Source: Leuconostoc lactis (GTDB lineage Bacteria; Bacillota; Bacilli; Lactobacillales; Lactobacillaceae). From it: a DNA stretch of 64,000 bases. The translations under genes and the position numbers were made by a program. This document shows positions 32,533 to 41,463 of this stretch, in pieces (the first letter of the stretch is position 1; each line of letters opens with the position of its first letter). A model generated the notes under the pieces. That model made no database searches and was not told the DNA's origin. It worked only from the letters and a program-made list of their open reading frames with translations. Location: positions 1,190,501 through 1,254,500 of the forward strand of contig NZ_CP042420.1 in assembly GCF_007954625.1 (NCBI RefSeq), in the 5' to 3' direction.

Positions 32533-33288
32533 ATGTGGGGACAATTGAAACATTTCAGCCATCAACTTATCGGTCGGTTTAAAACGTGGCAGATGATGGC
32601 ACATTGGCAAGATTCAGATATGATGAGTTTAGCGCGTATCCGATACTCGGCCTTGAAGAATGTGCGTCAAATTGGCATTATTGGCGATAGTGTGTCGTTT
32701 GGCTTAAAGGCCAAATATAATTATGGCCAGTATCTTCAAAAAGCCACAGGGGCCACGATTCAAAATCTGGCGGTATCTGGTGCGCATCTTGCTGATAACG
32801 GTTTTACCAGTTTATTTCAGCAGGCCCAACGGCTAAAACCAGCTGACTTATATATTGTACAAGGCACGGATGATGATTGGCTGGGGAATGTGCCCATTGG
32901 TGCGCCGACTGATTTGACCGCTACGACTTATATCGGCGCGTTCTATCAGATTATTGCCCATTTACGGCAACTACAGCCGCAGGCGACAATTCTTGTCTTG
33001 ACGCCAACTTATCAAACACCTGTCCGTGGACAACAGGTGCGACGGACTGACCGGACGTTAAATGGTTTGGGTTTGGATTTGCATGCCTATGTGGCTGCTC
33101 AGCTCACGGCTTGTCAGAATTTAGCAGTACCCGTCATCAACTTAATGCAAAAAAAGTTATTTGATCCGAGTCAGGCCGACTTTCGGGCACAATTTATGCC
33201 GGATGGGTTACATCCAAATGATGTGGGTCAGCGCCGCATTGCCAGATTGATCGCTGAAACTTACACTAAAACGCTGAAAGTCAAATAA
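32533..33288 (+). CDS. SGNH/GDSL-family hydrolase
   Basis: Predicted esterase or lipase-like hydrolase of 251 aa. The nucleophile block is IIGDSVSFGLKAKYNYG and the C-terminal catalytic block MPDGLHPNDVGQRRIARLI gives Asp and His of the triad. No signal peptide, so intracellular. The start is uncertain: ATG 32533 follows only a weak GGGGA, and the alternative in-frame TTG at 32482 overlaps the degV terminator. Substrate unknown. Confidence 0.82.
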   Translation: MWGQLKHFSHQLIGRFKTWQMMAHWQDSDMMSLARIRYSALKNVRQIGIIGDSVSFGLKAKYNYGQYLQKATGATIQNLAVSGAHLADNGFTSLFQQAQRLKPADLYIVQGTDDDWLGNVPIGAPTDLTATTYIGAFYQIIAHLRQLQPQATILVLTPTYQTPVRGQQVRRTDRTLNGLGLDLHAYVAAQLTACQNLAVPVINLMQKKLFDPSQADFRAQFMPDGLHPNDVGQRRIARLIAETYTKTLKVK

Positions 33289-33321
33289 AAAAGTTCAAGT
33301 CAAACGACTTGAACTTTTTTT
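33287..33321. terminator. Bidirectional terminator between the SGNH gene and pgl
   Basis: Fifteen-bp perfect stem AAAAAAGTTCAAGTC / GACTTGAACTTTTTT with loop AAAC; serves the converging genes. Confidence 0.92.
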
Positions 33322-33323
33322 GA

Positions 33324-34355
33324 TTAGTTTTCAAAGGCAACGCGCACACCTTCTGGAATGGCAAAGTCTTTTTGTAGTAGCGTTAATTCGCCAGTTTCTT
33401 GATCACGGGCAAAGAGGGTCACATTATCAGTGTCTTGGTTGGCAACAACAAGGAAATCTTGTTTGTCATCCCAGTTCATATCACGTGGGAATTCACCTTC
33501 AGAACTAATGAGTTGGATACGTTCAATTTCTGCCCCTTCATTCATGACCTTAAAGACAGCAATTGAGTTGTGGCCACGGTTTGACGCGTAGATGAATCGA
33601 CCGTCATGGCTAATGCGGAGGGCAGCTGAACCATTGTGGGCTGTCCAATCGGCTGGAATCGTTGATGCCGTCATCACGTGCTCAAATGTGCCATCTTCAG
33701 CGTTATATTTCAAGACGCTTAGTAAGCTTGAAAGTTCACCTAACAGATAGGCATATTGCCCATCTGGTGAAAAACGAATATGACGTGGACCAAAGCCTTC
33801 TTCGGTGCGGAAACGTGCCACTTCAGTAAATTGACCATCATCTTGTACGTCAAAAGTAATCACTTCATCTGTTCCTAAGTCGACAGCAACTAAGCGATTA
33901 TCAGGTGTCAAGTTAGCAAAATGAATGTGAGAGCTTCCTTGTTCTGGGCGTAGGCCAGAACCTGTATTAGTCCATGTTGTCACGAGTGACAGGTTGCCAT
34001 CAGGCTTGATTTGATAAGATTCAACGGTACCACGATGGTAGTAACCGGCAAAGACAAGTTGACGGGCTTCATCAATACCAATATAAGCTGGCGCAGAACC
34101 TTCACTTAATTGGGCATCAATTTCAGCCAATGGGCGAACAGTGTTATCAAATGTAACAACGCCACCTTGACCGTTGCGATTTTCAACGGCATATACTTTG
34201 TCGGCCTTTGATACGGCGAGGTAAGTCGGATTTGTTAGTGGTGCCACAAAAGTGGGGTTTTGTAATTGACGCGCTTCAGTGTCGAGTTCAGCTTCATAGA
34301 GGCCTTTTGAGATGCGTTTCGTATAAGTACCAAATAAAATTTTATGAATTGTCAT
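33324..34355 (-). CDS. pgl: 6-phosphogluconolactonase (lactonase beta-propeller family)
   Basis: Seven-bladed beta-propeller lactonase of 343 aa. It hydrolyses 6-phosphogluconolactone in the oxidative branch that feeds the phosphoketolase pathway, the main glucose route in heterofermentative lactic bacteria. Family markers: ILFGTYTKRISKGLYEAELD, YAVENRNGQGGVVTF, RPEQGSSHIHFANLTPDNR, GFGPRHIRFSPDGQYAYLLGE and RFIYASNRGHNSIAVF. ATG 34355 follows AAGGAGAG; the longer frame is unlikely. Other lactonase activities are known in this fold, so the call rests on family and organism context. Confidence 0.85.
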   Translation of the reverse strand: MTIHKILFGTYTKRISKGLYEAELDTEARQLQNPTFVAPLTNPTYLAVSKADKVYAVENRNGQGGVVTFDNTVRPLAEIDAQLSEGSAPAYIGIDEARQLVFAGYYHRGTVESYQIKPDGNLSLVTTWTNTGSGLRPEQGSSHIHFANLTPDNRLVAVDLGTDEVITFDVQDDGQFTEVARFRTEEGFGPRHIRFSPDGQYAYLLGELSSLLSVLKYNAEDGTFEHVMTASTIPADWTAHNGSAALRISHDGRFIYASNRGHNSIAVFKVMNEGAEIERIQLISSEGEFPRDMNWDDKQDFLVVANQDTDNVTLFARDQETGELTLLQKDFAIPEGVRVAFEN

Positions 34356-34414
34356 AATAAACTCTCCTTGATGTATTGCCTCTATCATAGCATATATGTA
34401 AGGGGTTTCACAAG

Positions 34415-34465
34415 TTGTGAAAGTGCAAGCAATTCAGTATAATTAAATAAGCGAACATTTGTTCA
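34415..34465 (+). promoter_or_regulatory. yhaONM promoter with LexA-like SOS box
   Basis: TTGTGA (34415-34420) and TATAAT (34438-34443) are 17 bp apart. Immediately downstream, CGAACATTTGTTCA (34452-34465) contains a perfect GAAC-N4-GTTC palindrome, the core of the Firmicute LexA/DinR box, placed over the transcription start where a repressor would act. Confidence 0.75.
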
Positions 34466-34477
34466 GAGAGGTCGATT

Positions 34478-35641
34478 ATGAAATTTATTCATGCAGCGGA
34501 TAGTCACTTAGGTAACCCCTTTAAAGGGTTAGACCGTGAGTTACCAGCAGCGCTCAAACAGTTAGTGCAAGCGTCAACCATGCACGCATTTGAAAAAATG
34601 ATAACGCAGGCGCTGACGGCGCAGGTTGATTTTTTAGTGATTGCTGGGGATTTATATAGTGCCACCGAAAATAGTCCCAAAGTCCAAGTTTTTGTGCATC
34701 AACAATTTGAACGTTTAAATCAAGCAAATATTCCGGTCTATCTGAGTTTCGGGAATCATGATTTTGAAGCGGATCAACATGCCCACTTACCTTGGCCAGC
34801 AAATGTGCATGTGTTCAGTCAAGATGTGGCGACACAACGGTTCACACTTGCGTCCGGTGAACGGGTGGCAATCACTGGATTTAGCTACCAAACGCCACGA
34901 CAAATGCAGCCTGTTTTGACGGATTTTCCAGTGAAAAGCACGACGGATGACTATCATATTGGCCTGTATCATGGCGCGTTGGGAAAGGCGGGCGATCCTT
35001 ATGCACCATTTACTGTACAAGGACTACTCACCAAGCACTATGATTATTGGGCACTTGGCCACATTCATGTGCGACAAACACTACATGAGCAACCATTTAT
35101 TGGGTATTCGGGGAATTTACAAGGGTTAAACCGGAAAGAAACCGGCGAGAAGGGCTATTATTTAGTCACAGCGACACAAGGTAAATTAGTTCCAGTATTT
35201 CAGCCATCAACGGTGATTCGTTGGGAGGAACTCGTTTTTACGGACAGTTTAAACGAAGATGAGTTGTTAGCACGACTGGCTGATCGTGATGATCAGACGC
35301 CTGTCTTTTTCACCATTCAGCTCACTGGACAGCTAGATCCAGCTGTGGTTGAACGTTTAACGAGTGGCGTGATGTTAGCCAAAATTCGGGCGAATCTACC
35401 AGCCAACCAATGGGTTGTTAAACTGGAACGGCGACAGGTCGCCACAACGTTGTTAGCAGCCGATCAAATTGATCAACAATTTTGGCATGACGCATTGGCG
35501 CAAGTACTCGATGATTTTGATATGGGGGCGCATTTACCCGCACAAGTACCTAATGCTGTCCGTGAGTATTACCTTAGTGCAGCTGGTAAGCAAGCTTTGC
35601 GTGACAAAATGCAACAACTGTTATTAGAAAGGAATATGTGA
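34478..35641 (+). CDS. yhaO: DNA repair exonuclease, YhaO family (SbcD/Mre11-like)
   Basis: Metallophosphoesterase-type nuclease subunit of 387 aa. Metal-binding motifs in order: DSHLGNPF, GDLYSATEN, GNHDFEAD and the GHIH of WALGHIHVRQ. The C-terminal part would bind the YhaN ATPase. It overlaps yhaN by 4 bp, and yhaM follows, reproducing the Bacillus yhaO-yhaN-yhaM order. The LexA-like operator implies induction by DNA damage. Confidence 0.9.
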   Translation: MKFIHAADSHLGNPFKGLDRELPAALKQLVQASTMHAFEKMITQALTAQVDFLVIAGDLYSATENSPKVQVFVHQQFERLNQANIPVYLSFGNHDFEADQHAHLPWPANVHVFSQDVATQRFTLASGERVAITGFSYQTPRQMQPVLTDFPVKSTTDDYHIGLYHGALGKAGDPYAPFTVQGLLTKHYDYWALGHIHVRQTLHEQPFIGYSGNLQGLNRKETGEKGYYLVTATQGKLVPVFQPSTVIRWEELVFTDSLNEDELLARLADRDDQTPVFFTIQLTGQLDPAVVERLTSGVMLAKIRANLPANQWVVKLERRQVATTLLAADQIDQQFWHDALAQVLDDFDMGAHLPAQVPNAVREYYLSAAGKQALRDKMQQLLLERNM

Positions 35642-38010
35642 GACGCATGGATATCCAACAAGTCGATATCAGTGGCTTTGGGCGTTGGTCGAAGCAACAT
35701 TTTGACTTTCAGTCAGGACTCCAAGTCATTATTGGCCAAAATGAGTCTGGTAAGTCAACCTTACGGGCCTTTATCGTTGGGATTTTATTTGGTTTTCCCA
35801 GCAAAAAAGGGAAGACTAATACTTATGACCCGCGAGATGGGAGTCGCTATGGTGGGAGCTTAACGGTGCGTTTTGCGTCCGAAACGGTGAAAATTACCCG
35901 CTTAGGCCGCACACAATCGCAATTAACGATCACACGTTTAGCTGACCAAACGCGTATCGCTGAACCCGAAAAGTGGTTAGCCGACCAATTAGCCCCGCTA
36001 AATCGTGAAGCTTTTGACGCGATTTTTAATTTTAGTCAACAGGATTTAGCAGAAATTACCCAGCTCAAAGCGGTTGATTTACAGAAGCTTCTACTCAATA
36101 TTGGGGCCGTAGGCAGCGCACAATGGTTAACCGTCGCTGATGACCTAGACAAACAAGCAGACAAGCAATTTGCGCAACGGCCAACAGGTAAGCGGCCGCT
36201 TAATCAAGCGACCAAGCATTATTTTGAGACATTGGCACAAGTTCAGCAAAAAGCGACCGCCTTACCCGATTTTATTGCAGGTGAGGCGGAAGTGATGGCT
36301 GATCAACAACGTGTCGATGAGGCTAAAACAGCTGTTTTATCGCTGACAGCACAAGTTAAACAGCATGAGCAACTGCAACAACAATATGATGTGTATACAA
36401 CAGCCGTTGCGTTAAAAACAAAAATGACGCAAGCTGGGCCGCACGTTTCAGATGCGGATTTGCTGGCTTTACAAGAGCAGACGTCAGCCATCAAATTACA
36501 TCAATCGGCCTTAGAAACTTTACAACAGGCACAAGATCCCAAACAAGTGGCAGCCACACCAGACGCCTTTGAATTTGAAACGACTTTAGCGCAAGCCCAG
36601 CACGCGGTGACACAATTACAGGAGAAACTAGCAGCACGTGAAAAGCTCCTGTCAGCGCAACGCCAATTACAGGCACAATTTGAAGATGGGGTGCTACCCG
36701 AACCACTAAGTCCTGCTGAAAAGCAACAATTGACACGTCGTAGTTCTGAAATGGTCTGGTTGATGGCGAGTTTGGTTGTCGGCGTCTTAGGCTTTTTGGT
36801 TGCCAAACCAGGGGTCTTGTTGGCCATTATTCCGGCTGGCTTGGCCTTTTGGCAATACAAGTCACATCAGCGCCAAGTTGCTGCAATTTTAGCGCGCTAC
36901 GGGCATTTAACGGTTGATGAGGTGTTGACACTGCAGAAAACCTTGCAGCAACAACCCGCAACAAAACAAAAGTTGTCGGCTTTAAACATTGCGATTGCTG
37001 ATTTGCAAACCGCGATTATGCGTCAATTGAAGCCAGTTGCCACGCATTTTAACGTGACGTTGCATATGACTGATTTAGCGCAATCAGTGGTTGAATTGCA
37101 ACATCGCTATGAACAGCAAAAATTAACGGCGCAACACGACTTTATGGCGTTGAGCCAGCAACAACAGCAACGCGTTGAAGCCATCGCGTTTCATCAGCAG
37201 CAATTAGATCAAGCTCGTGAAGCGCAACAAAAGTTATTTGCCCAGTATCATGTCAGTGACATGGCAGATATCGAGGCCCTAAAACAACAAGAGTTATCAC
37301 AGACCAGACTGCGCCAACGGTATGACGATTTGATGCGTCAAATTCAGCCTGACATGCTGGCACAATTAGAACAAATTAAGGATCGTGATACGTTACAGGG
37401 ACAACTCACCGCTTTACAACAACAGTTGCAAGTTGCCCAGCAGCGTCTTTTTGCCTGCCAAGCGGCATTATCAGATCACCAAGCACAACAAGCGCATTTA
37501 ACCAGTAACGATCAATTTATCGCCATGCAACAGGCGCTTGCAGACGAGGAGACCGCCTTAATTGAACAATTCGGTGTCTATATTGCCGAAAAGTTGACTA
37601 GTCAATGGATTACAGTCGCTTTGCAACGTGCCTCGCAAAACCGCTTTCCAAAAATGCAAACATTGGCGACGCAGTATTTCCAGCGATTAACGCACGGACG
37701 CTATCATGAGATGACATTTTCAGCGTCAGAATTACTAGTCACGCGCGCGGACCAGCAACAATTTGCCGTGACTGAATTATCAACTGGGACACAAGAACAA
37801 CTTTATATTGCGTTAAGGCTGGCTTTAAGTCGCGTGATTGCAGATATTGTGTCGGTCCCAATTTTGATTGACGATGGGTTTGTTAATTTTGATCCGCAGC
37901 GTAAACAGACAATGATCGCGCTATTACAAGATATTGCCCAGCAGCAACAAATCATCTATTTTGCAACGGCTTGGCCCGATCAAGCGGTCGAGAGTATGAT
38001 AAAATTATAA
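35638..38010 (+). CDS. yhaN: SMC/Rad50-like ATPase YhaN
   Basis: Large coiled-coil ATPase of 790 aa, partner of YhaO. Walker A GQNESGKST lies near residue 34. Long glutamine-rich coiled coils interrupted by a hydrophobic hairpin (about 370-400, WLMASLVVGVLGFLVAKPGVLLAIIPAGLAFW) fill the middle, and the C-terminal signature STGTQEQLYIALRLALSRV plus Walker B ILIDDGFVNFD complete the ATPase. I use GTG 35638, four to five bases after AAAGGA and overlapping the yhaO stop; ATG 35647 is the alternative. The membrane hairpin is a known feature of YhaN-type proteins and suggests a membrane location. Confidence 0.88.
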   Translation: MRRMDIQQVDISGFGRWSKQHFDFQSGLQVIIGQNESGKSTLRAFIVGILFGFPSKKGKTNTYDPRDGSRYGGSLTVRFASETVKITRLGRTQSQLTITRLADQTRIAEPEKWLADQLAPLNREAFDAIFNFSQQDLAEITQLKAVDLQKLLLNIGAVGSAQWLTVADDLDKQADKQFAQRPTGKRPLNQATKHYFETLAQVQQKATALPDFIAGEAEVMADQQRVDEAKTAVLSLTAQVKQHEQLQQQYDVYTTAVALKTKMTQAGPHVSDADLLALQEQTSAIKLHQSALETLQQAQDPKQVAATPDAFEFETTLAQAQHAVTQLQEKLAAREKLLSAQRQLQAQFEDGVLPEPLSPAEKQQLTRRSSEMVWLMASLVVGVLGFLVAKPGVLLAIIPAGLAFWQYKSHQRQVAAILARYGHLTVDEVLTLQKTLQQQPATKQKLSALNIAIADLQTAIMRQLKPVATHFNVTLHMTDLAQSVVELQHRYEQQKLTAQHDFMALSQQQQQRVEAIAFHQQQLDQAREAQQKLFAQYHVSDMADIEALKQQELSQTRLRQRYDDLMRQIQPDMLAQLEQIKDRDTLQGQLTALQQQLQVAQQRLFACQAALSDHQAQQAHLTSNDQFIAMQQALADEETALIEQFGVYIAEKLTSQWITVALQRASQNRFPKMQTLATQYFQRLTHGRYHEMTFSASELLVTRADQQQFAVTELSTGTQEQLYIALRLALSRVIADIVSVPILIDDGFVNFDPQRKQTMIALLQDIAQQQQIIYFATAWPDQAVESMIKL

Positions 38011-38025
38011 TCAAAGAGGTGGCAA

Positions 38026-38973
38026 ATGGTGAAATTACTGACAGCGTATCAAGATACAGAACCGATTGACAATTTTGCATTAATTAAAAGTGCCGATATG
38101 CGACTGACAAAAACGGGCAAACCTTATTTGAGTCTGGTTTTTTCGGATCGATCGGGTGATTTGCCAGGTAATTTATGGGATGCGACGGATGAGCAGATAA
38201 AAACCTTACTGCCAGGTCAAATCGTCAAATTGCAGGGCGTTCGCGGTGCTTATCAGGATAAGCCACAAGTTCAAATTACGCATATACGCTTATCACAAAC
38301 TGGGGAACCGGATGATCCGGCTGACTTTATGACGCATGCGCCGATTAAGACGGAGGCGATGCAAGAAGAATTAAATGACCTCATTTTGATGATTACCAAT
38401 CCTACTTGGAATCGGTTGGTGCGAAAGTTATTTACAACCTATCATGAGGCGTTTTTGCGTTTTCCAGCAGCTAAGGTGAACCACCATGCGTTTGCCGGCG
38501 GCTTAGCGTATCATTCATTATCGATTGCACGTTTAGCAAAAAGTGTCGCAGCGCAATACCCACAACTAAATCAGTCCTTACTGATTGCTGGGGCTTTGTT
38601 GCATGATTTAGGCAAAGTCATTGAATTATCTGGTCCGGTTGCTACGCAATACACATTGGCTGGCAATCTGATTGGACATATTACGTTGGTGGATGAACAA
38701 ATTGTATTGGCCGCTCACGAATTAAAATTTGACTTACAATCTGAAGACATGCTGTTGCTGCGGCACGTTGTGTTGGCGCATCATGGGGTACTAGAATATG
38801 GTTCGCCAGTACGACCAGCCACGATGACAGCCGAAGTGTTACATCAACTCGATGAGATTGATGCCAATATTCAGATGATGACGGCTGCTTTAGAAAAAAC
38901 GCCAGAACATGCTTTTTCTGATCGCATCTTTGGATTAGATAATCGTCGTTTTTATCACGATACGCAGGCATAA
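38026..38973 (+). CDS. yhaM: 3'-5' exoribonuclease YhaM
   Basis: Protein of 315 aa with an N-terminal OB fold (LSLVFSDRSGDLPGNLWDATDEQIKTLLPGQIVKLQGVRGAYQDKPQVQI) and a C-terminal HD phosphohydrolase domain (HHAFAGGLAYHSLSIARLAK, then LLHDLGKV), the layout of YhaM/Cbf1. It trims RNA and single-stranded DNA ends. It starts 15 bp after yhaN with AGAGGTGG as ribosome site. Confidence 0.92.
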   Translation: MVKLLTAYQDTEPIDNFALIKSADMRLTKTGKPYLSLVFSDRSGDLPGNLWDATDEQIKTLLPGQIVKLQGVRGAYQDKPQVQITHIRLSQTGEPDDPADFMTHAPIKTEAMQEELNDLILMITNPTWNRLVRKLFTTYHEAFLRFPAAKVNHHAFAGGLAYHSLSIARLAKSVAAQYPQLNQSLLIAGALLHDLGKVIELSGPVATQYTLAGNLIGHITLVDEQIVLAAHELKFDLQSEDMLLLRHVVLAHHGVLEYGSPVRPATMTAEVLHQLDEIDANIQMMTAALEKTPEHAFSDRIFGLDNRRFYHDTQA

Positions 38974-39003
38974 AAAAACACGTCACTTCAGTGACGTGTT
39001 TTT
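38974..39003. terminator. Bidirectional terminator between yhaM and prsA
   Basis: Thirteen-bp stem AAAAACACGTCAC / GTGACGTGTTTTT with loop TTCA; A-rich and T-rich flanks serve both converging genes. Confidence 0.9.
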
Positions 39004-39006
39004 AAT

Positions 39007-39918
39007 TTACTTTGACTTGTTGGCTGTTAAACCAGCTGTCAAGTAAGCATTCAAAGCATTTTTAAGTTGTGCGTCCTTAACGTCAACGTTTTCTTGACGT
39101 AGGATCTTACCAATAATGGCTTGTACTTTGTCACTGCTCTTTTGATCATTCAAGAAGTTTGTGACAAGCTTGTCCGTGAGTTGTGTACGCACGCTGTTCA
39201 AGCTAGGCTTCTTTGTCGTCTTGTCCAAACGGATAACATAATAGCTACCGTTAGACGTTACAGGGTCGGTTGTATAGTCACCGGTTTTTGCAAGTTTGAA
39301 GGCGGCGTCTTGAATTGCTGAATCAACACTTGTGCTAGTAGAATCAAAGGCAGGGAGTTGGCCATTTGACTTTTCATAAGTCTTATCTGTTGTATATTGC
39401 TTATAAACGTCGTTCCAACTTTTACCTGACTTTAAGTCTTCAATGGCTTTTTTGGCAGAATCTTCATCTTTTGCTTTAATCATCGAAATCGTTGTTGATT
39501 GATGATAGTCTTTGTAAGCTTGTTCAAGTTGGCTGTTTGACACCTTGTAGTTGGCTTTCACAGCTGCCGTCATAATCAAATTGTTTTTGATGTTCGTCTT
39601 GAATTGTGCTTCAGTCATATTGTTTGAAGCCAAGACTGTCTTGAAGGCATCGCCGTATTGGGCCTTTTGTGTATCAAATGCTTGTTGCACGTCAGACTTT
39701 GAGACATCGCCTCCGTATTTATTGTCAAGTACGGTTGTGACCACTGTGTTGGCGAACGCTTGTTGACCAGCTGGTGACTTTTTTAAGTCAGCCAAGAATG
39801 ATTTTTCCGTCACTTTTCCTGCGTCAGATGTCATCAGTGTTTTTGATGAATTGAGACCAAGATAGATCAGACCACCTGCAAAAATAACAACAAGTAGCCC
39901 CCAAATAAATTTACGCAT
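39007..39918 (-). CDS. prsA: Extracytoplasmic foldase PrsA (parvulin-type)
   Basis: Surface-located chaperone/peptidyl-prolyl isomerase of 303 aa for secreted proteins. N-terminal hydrophobic segment (residues 4-22, FIWGLLVVIFAGGLIYLGL), helical chaperone part, and a central degenerate parvulin domain (about 138-230, ending GSYYVIRLD). Most PrsA proteins are lipoproteins, but there is no cysteine near the signal; the helix probably stays as an anchor. It follows the coiled-coil gene and hit on the same strand, matching the Bacillus prsA-hit neighbourhood. Confidence 0.87.
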   Translation of the reverse strand: MRKFIWGLLVVIFAGGLIYLGLNSSKTLMTSDAGKVTEKSFLADLKKSPAGQQAFANTVVTTVLDNKYGGDVSKSDVQQAFDTQKAQYGDAFKTVLASNNMTEAQFKTNIKNNLIMTAAVKANYKVSNSQLEQAYKDYHQSTTISMIKAKDEDSAKKAIEDLKSGKSWNDVYKQYTTDKTYEKSNGQLPAFDSTSTSVDSAIQDAAFKLAKTGDYTTDPVTSNGSYYVIRLDKTTKKPSLNSVRTQLTDKLVTNFLNDQKSSDKVQAIIGKILRQENVDVKDAQLKNALNAYLTAGLTANKSK

Positions 39919-39972
39919 GAGATGCTTCCTTTTCTGATTAGTATCTTGATTATTTTAACACAAAATCAGTCT

Positions 39973-40212
39973 CTACGCCTGATACTTTGACAATTCAGCT
40001 TTCAGGTGTGCAGTGGTCTCTTGGATGCGATCAAGATGTGGCTTATTTTTGAAGTTCATCTTATTAATGTCGACTTGGAGATCATCTTGCACGACTTTTA
40101 GTTGCGCTAATTGTGCTTTAAGTTGGGCTTCTTGGTTTTGAAGTTGTTTGCCCAAAGACAGGATGGTTTGAATTTGGGCAATTATATGTTTGATTTGATC
40201 AATGACAACCAT
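39973..40212 (-). CDS. Small coiled-coil protein of unknown function
   Basis: Protein of 79 aa, mostly one long glutamine/lysine-rich amphipathic helix (IAQIQTILSLGKQLQNQEAQLKAQLAQLKVVQDDLQ). No signal peptide or catalytic motif; I do not recognise the family. It has a GGAGTAA ribosome site, begins 5 bp after hit and precedes prsA, so it is probably co-transcribed with both. Its codon use and operon position support a real gene. Confidence 0.7.
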   Translation of the reverse strand: MVVIDQIKHIIAQIQTILSLGKQLQNQEAQLKAQLAQLKVVQDDLQVDINKMNFKNKPHLDRIQETTAHLKAELSKYQA

Positions 40213-40217
40213 GGCAG

Positions 40218-40649
40218 TTACTCCTTTTCAAGGGCTTCAGTAATCGCTGTGGCAATCGCTTGGTAACGTTCAGGTGAGAATTGACTGCTGTTGTCAATGG
40301 TTGGTGCCAAGCGTGAAGTCAAATTGTCATCATCATAACGTGGAATCAAATGCCAGTGGGAATGACGGACTGTTTGACCAGCGGATACGCCATTGTTAGA
40401 CGAAATATTCATCCCCGTAATCTTAGGATCACTGGCTTTGATCGCCCGTGCAAGCATAGGGAGTTTCAATAACACCGCTTCAGACACAGCGGCATCATAA
40501 TCGAAGATATCATCGACATGTTTTTTGGGCACTACTAGCGTATGACCAGGGGTTACTTGAGAAATATCTAGAAATGCTAACACATCGTCGTCTTCATATA
40601 CTTTGTAGCTGGGAATATCACCAGCAATGATTTGATCAAAAATATCCAT
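40218..40649 (-). CDS. hit: HIT-family nucleotide-binding hydrolase
   Basis: Histidine-triad protein of 143 aa, similar to Bacillus Hit and the Hint group that hydrolyse adenosine phosphoramidates. It opens IFDQIIAGDIPSYKVYEDDDVLAFLDI, has TPGHTLVVPKKH and ends with the triad HSHWHLIPRY. Divergent from ecsA: its -10 TATAAT (reverse strand of 40680-40685, extended TGG) lies only 22 bp from the ecsA -10. Confidence 0.94.
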   Translation of the reverse strand: MDIFDQIIAGDIPSYKVYEDDDVLAFLDISQVTPGHTLVVPKKHVDDIFDYDAAVSEAVLLKLPMLARAIKASDPKITGMNISSNNGVSAGQTVRHSHWHLIPRYDDDNLTSRLAPTIDNSSQFSPERYQAIATAITEALEKE

Positions 40650-40679
40650 TGTTTAACTCCATTTCGTTTTGTTATGGCT

Positions 40680-40713
40680 ATTATACCAAATAACCAATGG
40701 CCCCTGTTATAAT
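40680..40713. promoter_or_regulatory. Back-to-back extended -10 promoters of hit and ecsA
   Basis: Leftward TGGTATAAT (-10 at 40680-40685) for hit and rightward TGTTATAAT (-10 at 40708-40713) for ecsA. Neither has a good -35, and each would occupy the other's -35 region, so the two polymerase sites overlap. The ecsA -10 ends 6 bases before its ATG. Confidence 0.65.
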
Positions 40714-40719
40714 GGAATC

Positions 40720-41463
40720 ATGGGATTAAAAATTGACAATTTAACCGGTGGTTATGCTGGGAATCAAGTCTTGCACAACGTGTCGTTTGAAGTAGCTGAT
40801 GGCCAAATTGTGGCGTTAATTGGGTTGAATGGGGCAGGTAAATCAACCACCATCAATCATATTATTGGTGAGTTATTACCAAAATCTGGCAAAATTACCT
40901 TAAACGGTCTTGATTTGGCACAAGACCCGTCAAACTTCAAGGCACAATTGGCTTATATTCCAGAACAGCCGATTTTATATGAAGAATTAACGTTAGGGGA
41001 ACATCTTGACTTGATGTTAGCTGCGCATGGGCTTGATAAAGCCGCGATTTGGCCAGATGTGGTGGCGTTGTTAACGTTATTTCGGTTAGCGGACAAATTA
41101 CATTGGTTACCGAGCCATTTTTCCAAGGGAATGCGCCAAAAGGTGATGCTGGTTTCAGCATTTATGTTAAAGGCGCCGTTATTACTCGTTGATGAGCCAT
41201 TTTTAGGGCTCGATACGTTGGCCCATCGGGATGTGGTGCGCTTGATGCAAGCACAAGTATCAACCGGCAACAGTGTGCTGATGACGACCCATTTGCTGAG
41301 CTCGGCGGCTCAATTTGTGGATACTTTTGTCGTATTAGAAGCTGGTCAAGTACGCTTTGTGGGGACCCCACAGGCATTAGCAGATCAATACCAGCTCACG
41401 GTGGCGACGCTTGATGACTATTTTGACTTGGCGCAAGGAGCGGTGTCTTATGGCCATGACTAA
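40720..41463 (+). CDS. ecsA: ABC transporter ATP-binding protein EcsA
   Basis: ATPase of 247 aa of the Ecs exporter, which affects protein secretion and peptide export in Firmicutes. Walker A GLNGAGKST, signature LPSHFSKGMRQKVML (degenerate LSGGQ, as in Ecs-type proteins), Walker B LLLVDEPFLGLD and H-loop MTTHLL. ATG 40720 is the only sensible start but has just a GGA before it and lies 7 bases after the end of a perfect -10, implying a leaderless or nearly leaderless transcript. It overlaps ecsB by 14 bp. Confidence 0.9.
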   Translation: MGLKIDNLTGGYAGNQVLHNVSFEVADGQIVALIGLNGAGKSTTINHIIGELLPKSGKITLNGLDLAQDPSNFKAQLAYIPEQPILYEELTLGEHLDLMLAAHGLDKAAIWPDVVALLTLFRLADKLHWLPSHFSKGMRQKVMLVSAFMLKAPLLLVDEPFLGLDTLAHRDVVRLMQAQVSTGNSVLMTTHLLSSAAQFVDTFVVLEAGQVRFVGTPQALADQYQLTVATLDDYFDLAQGAVSYGHD

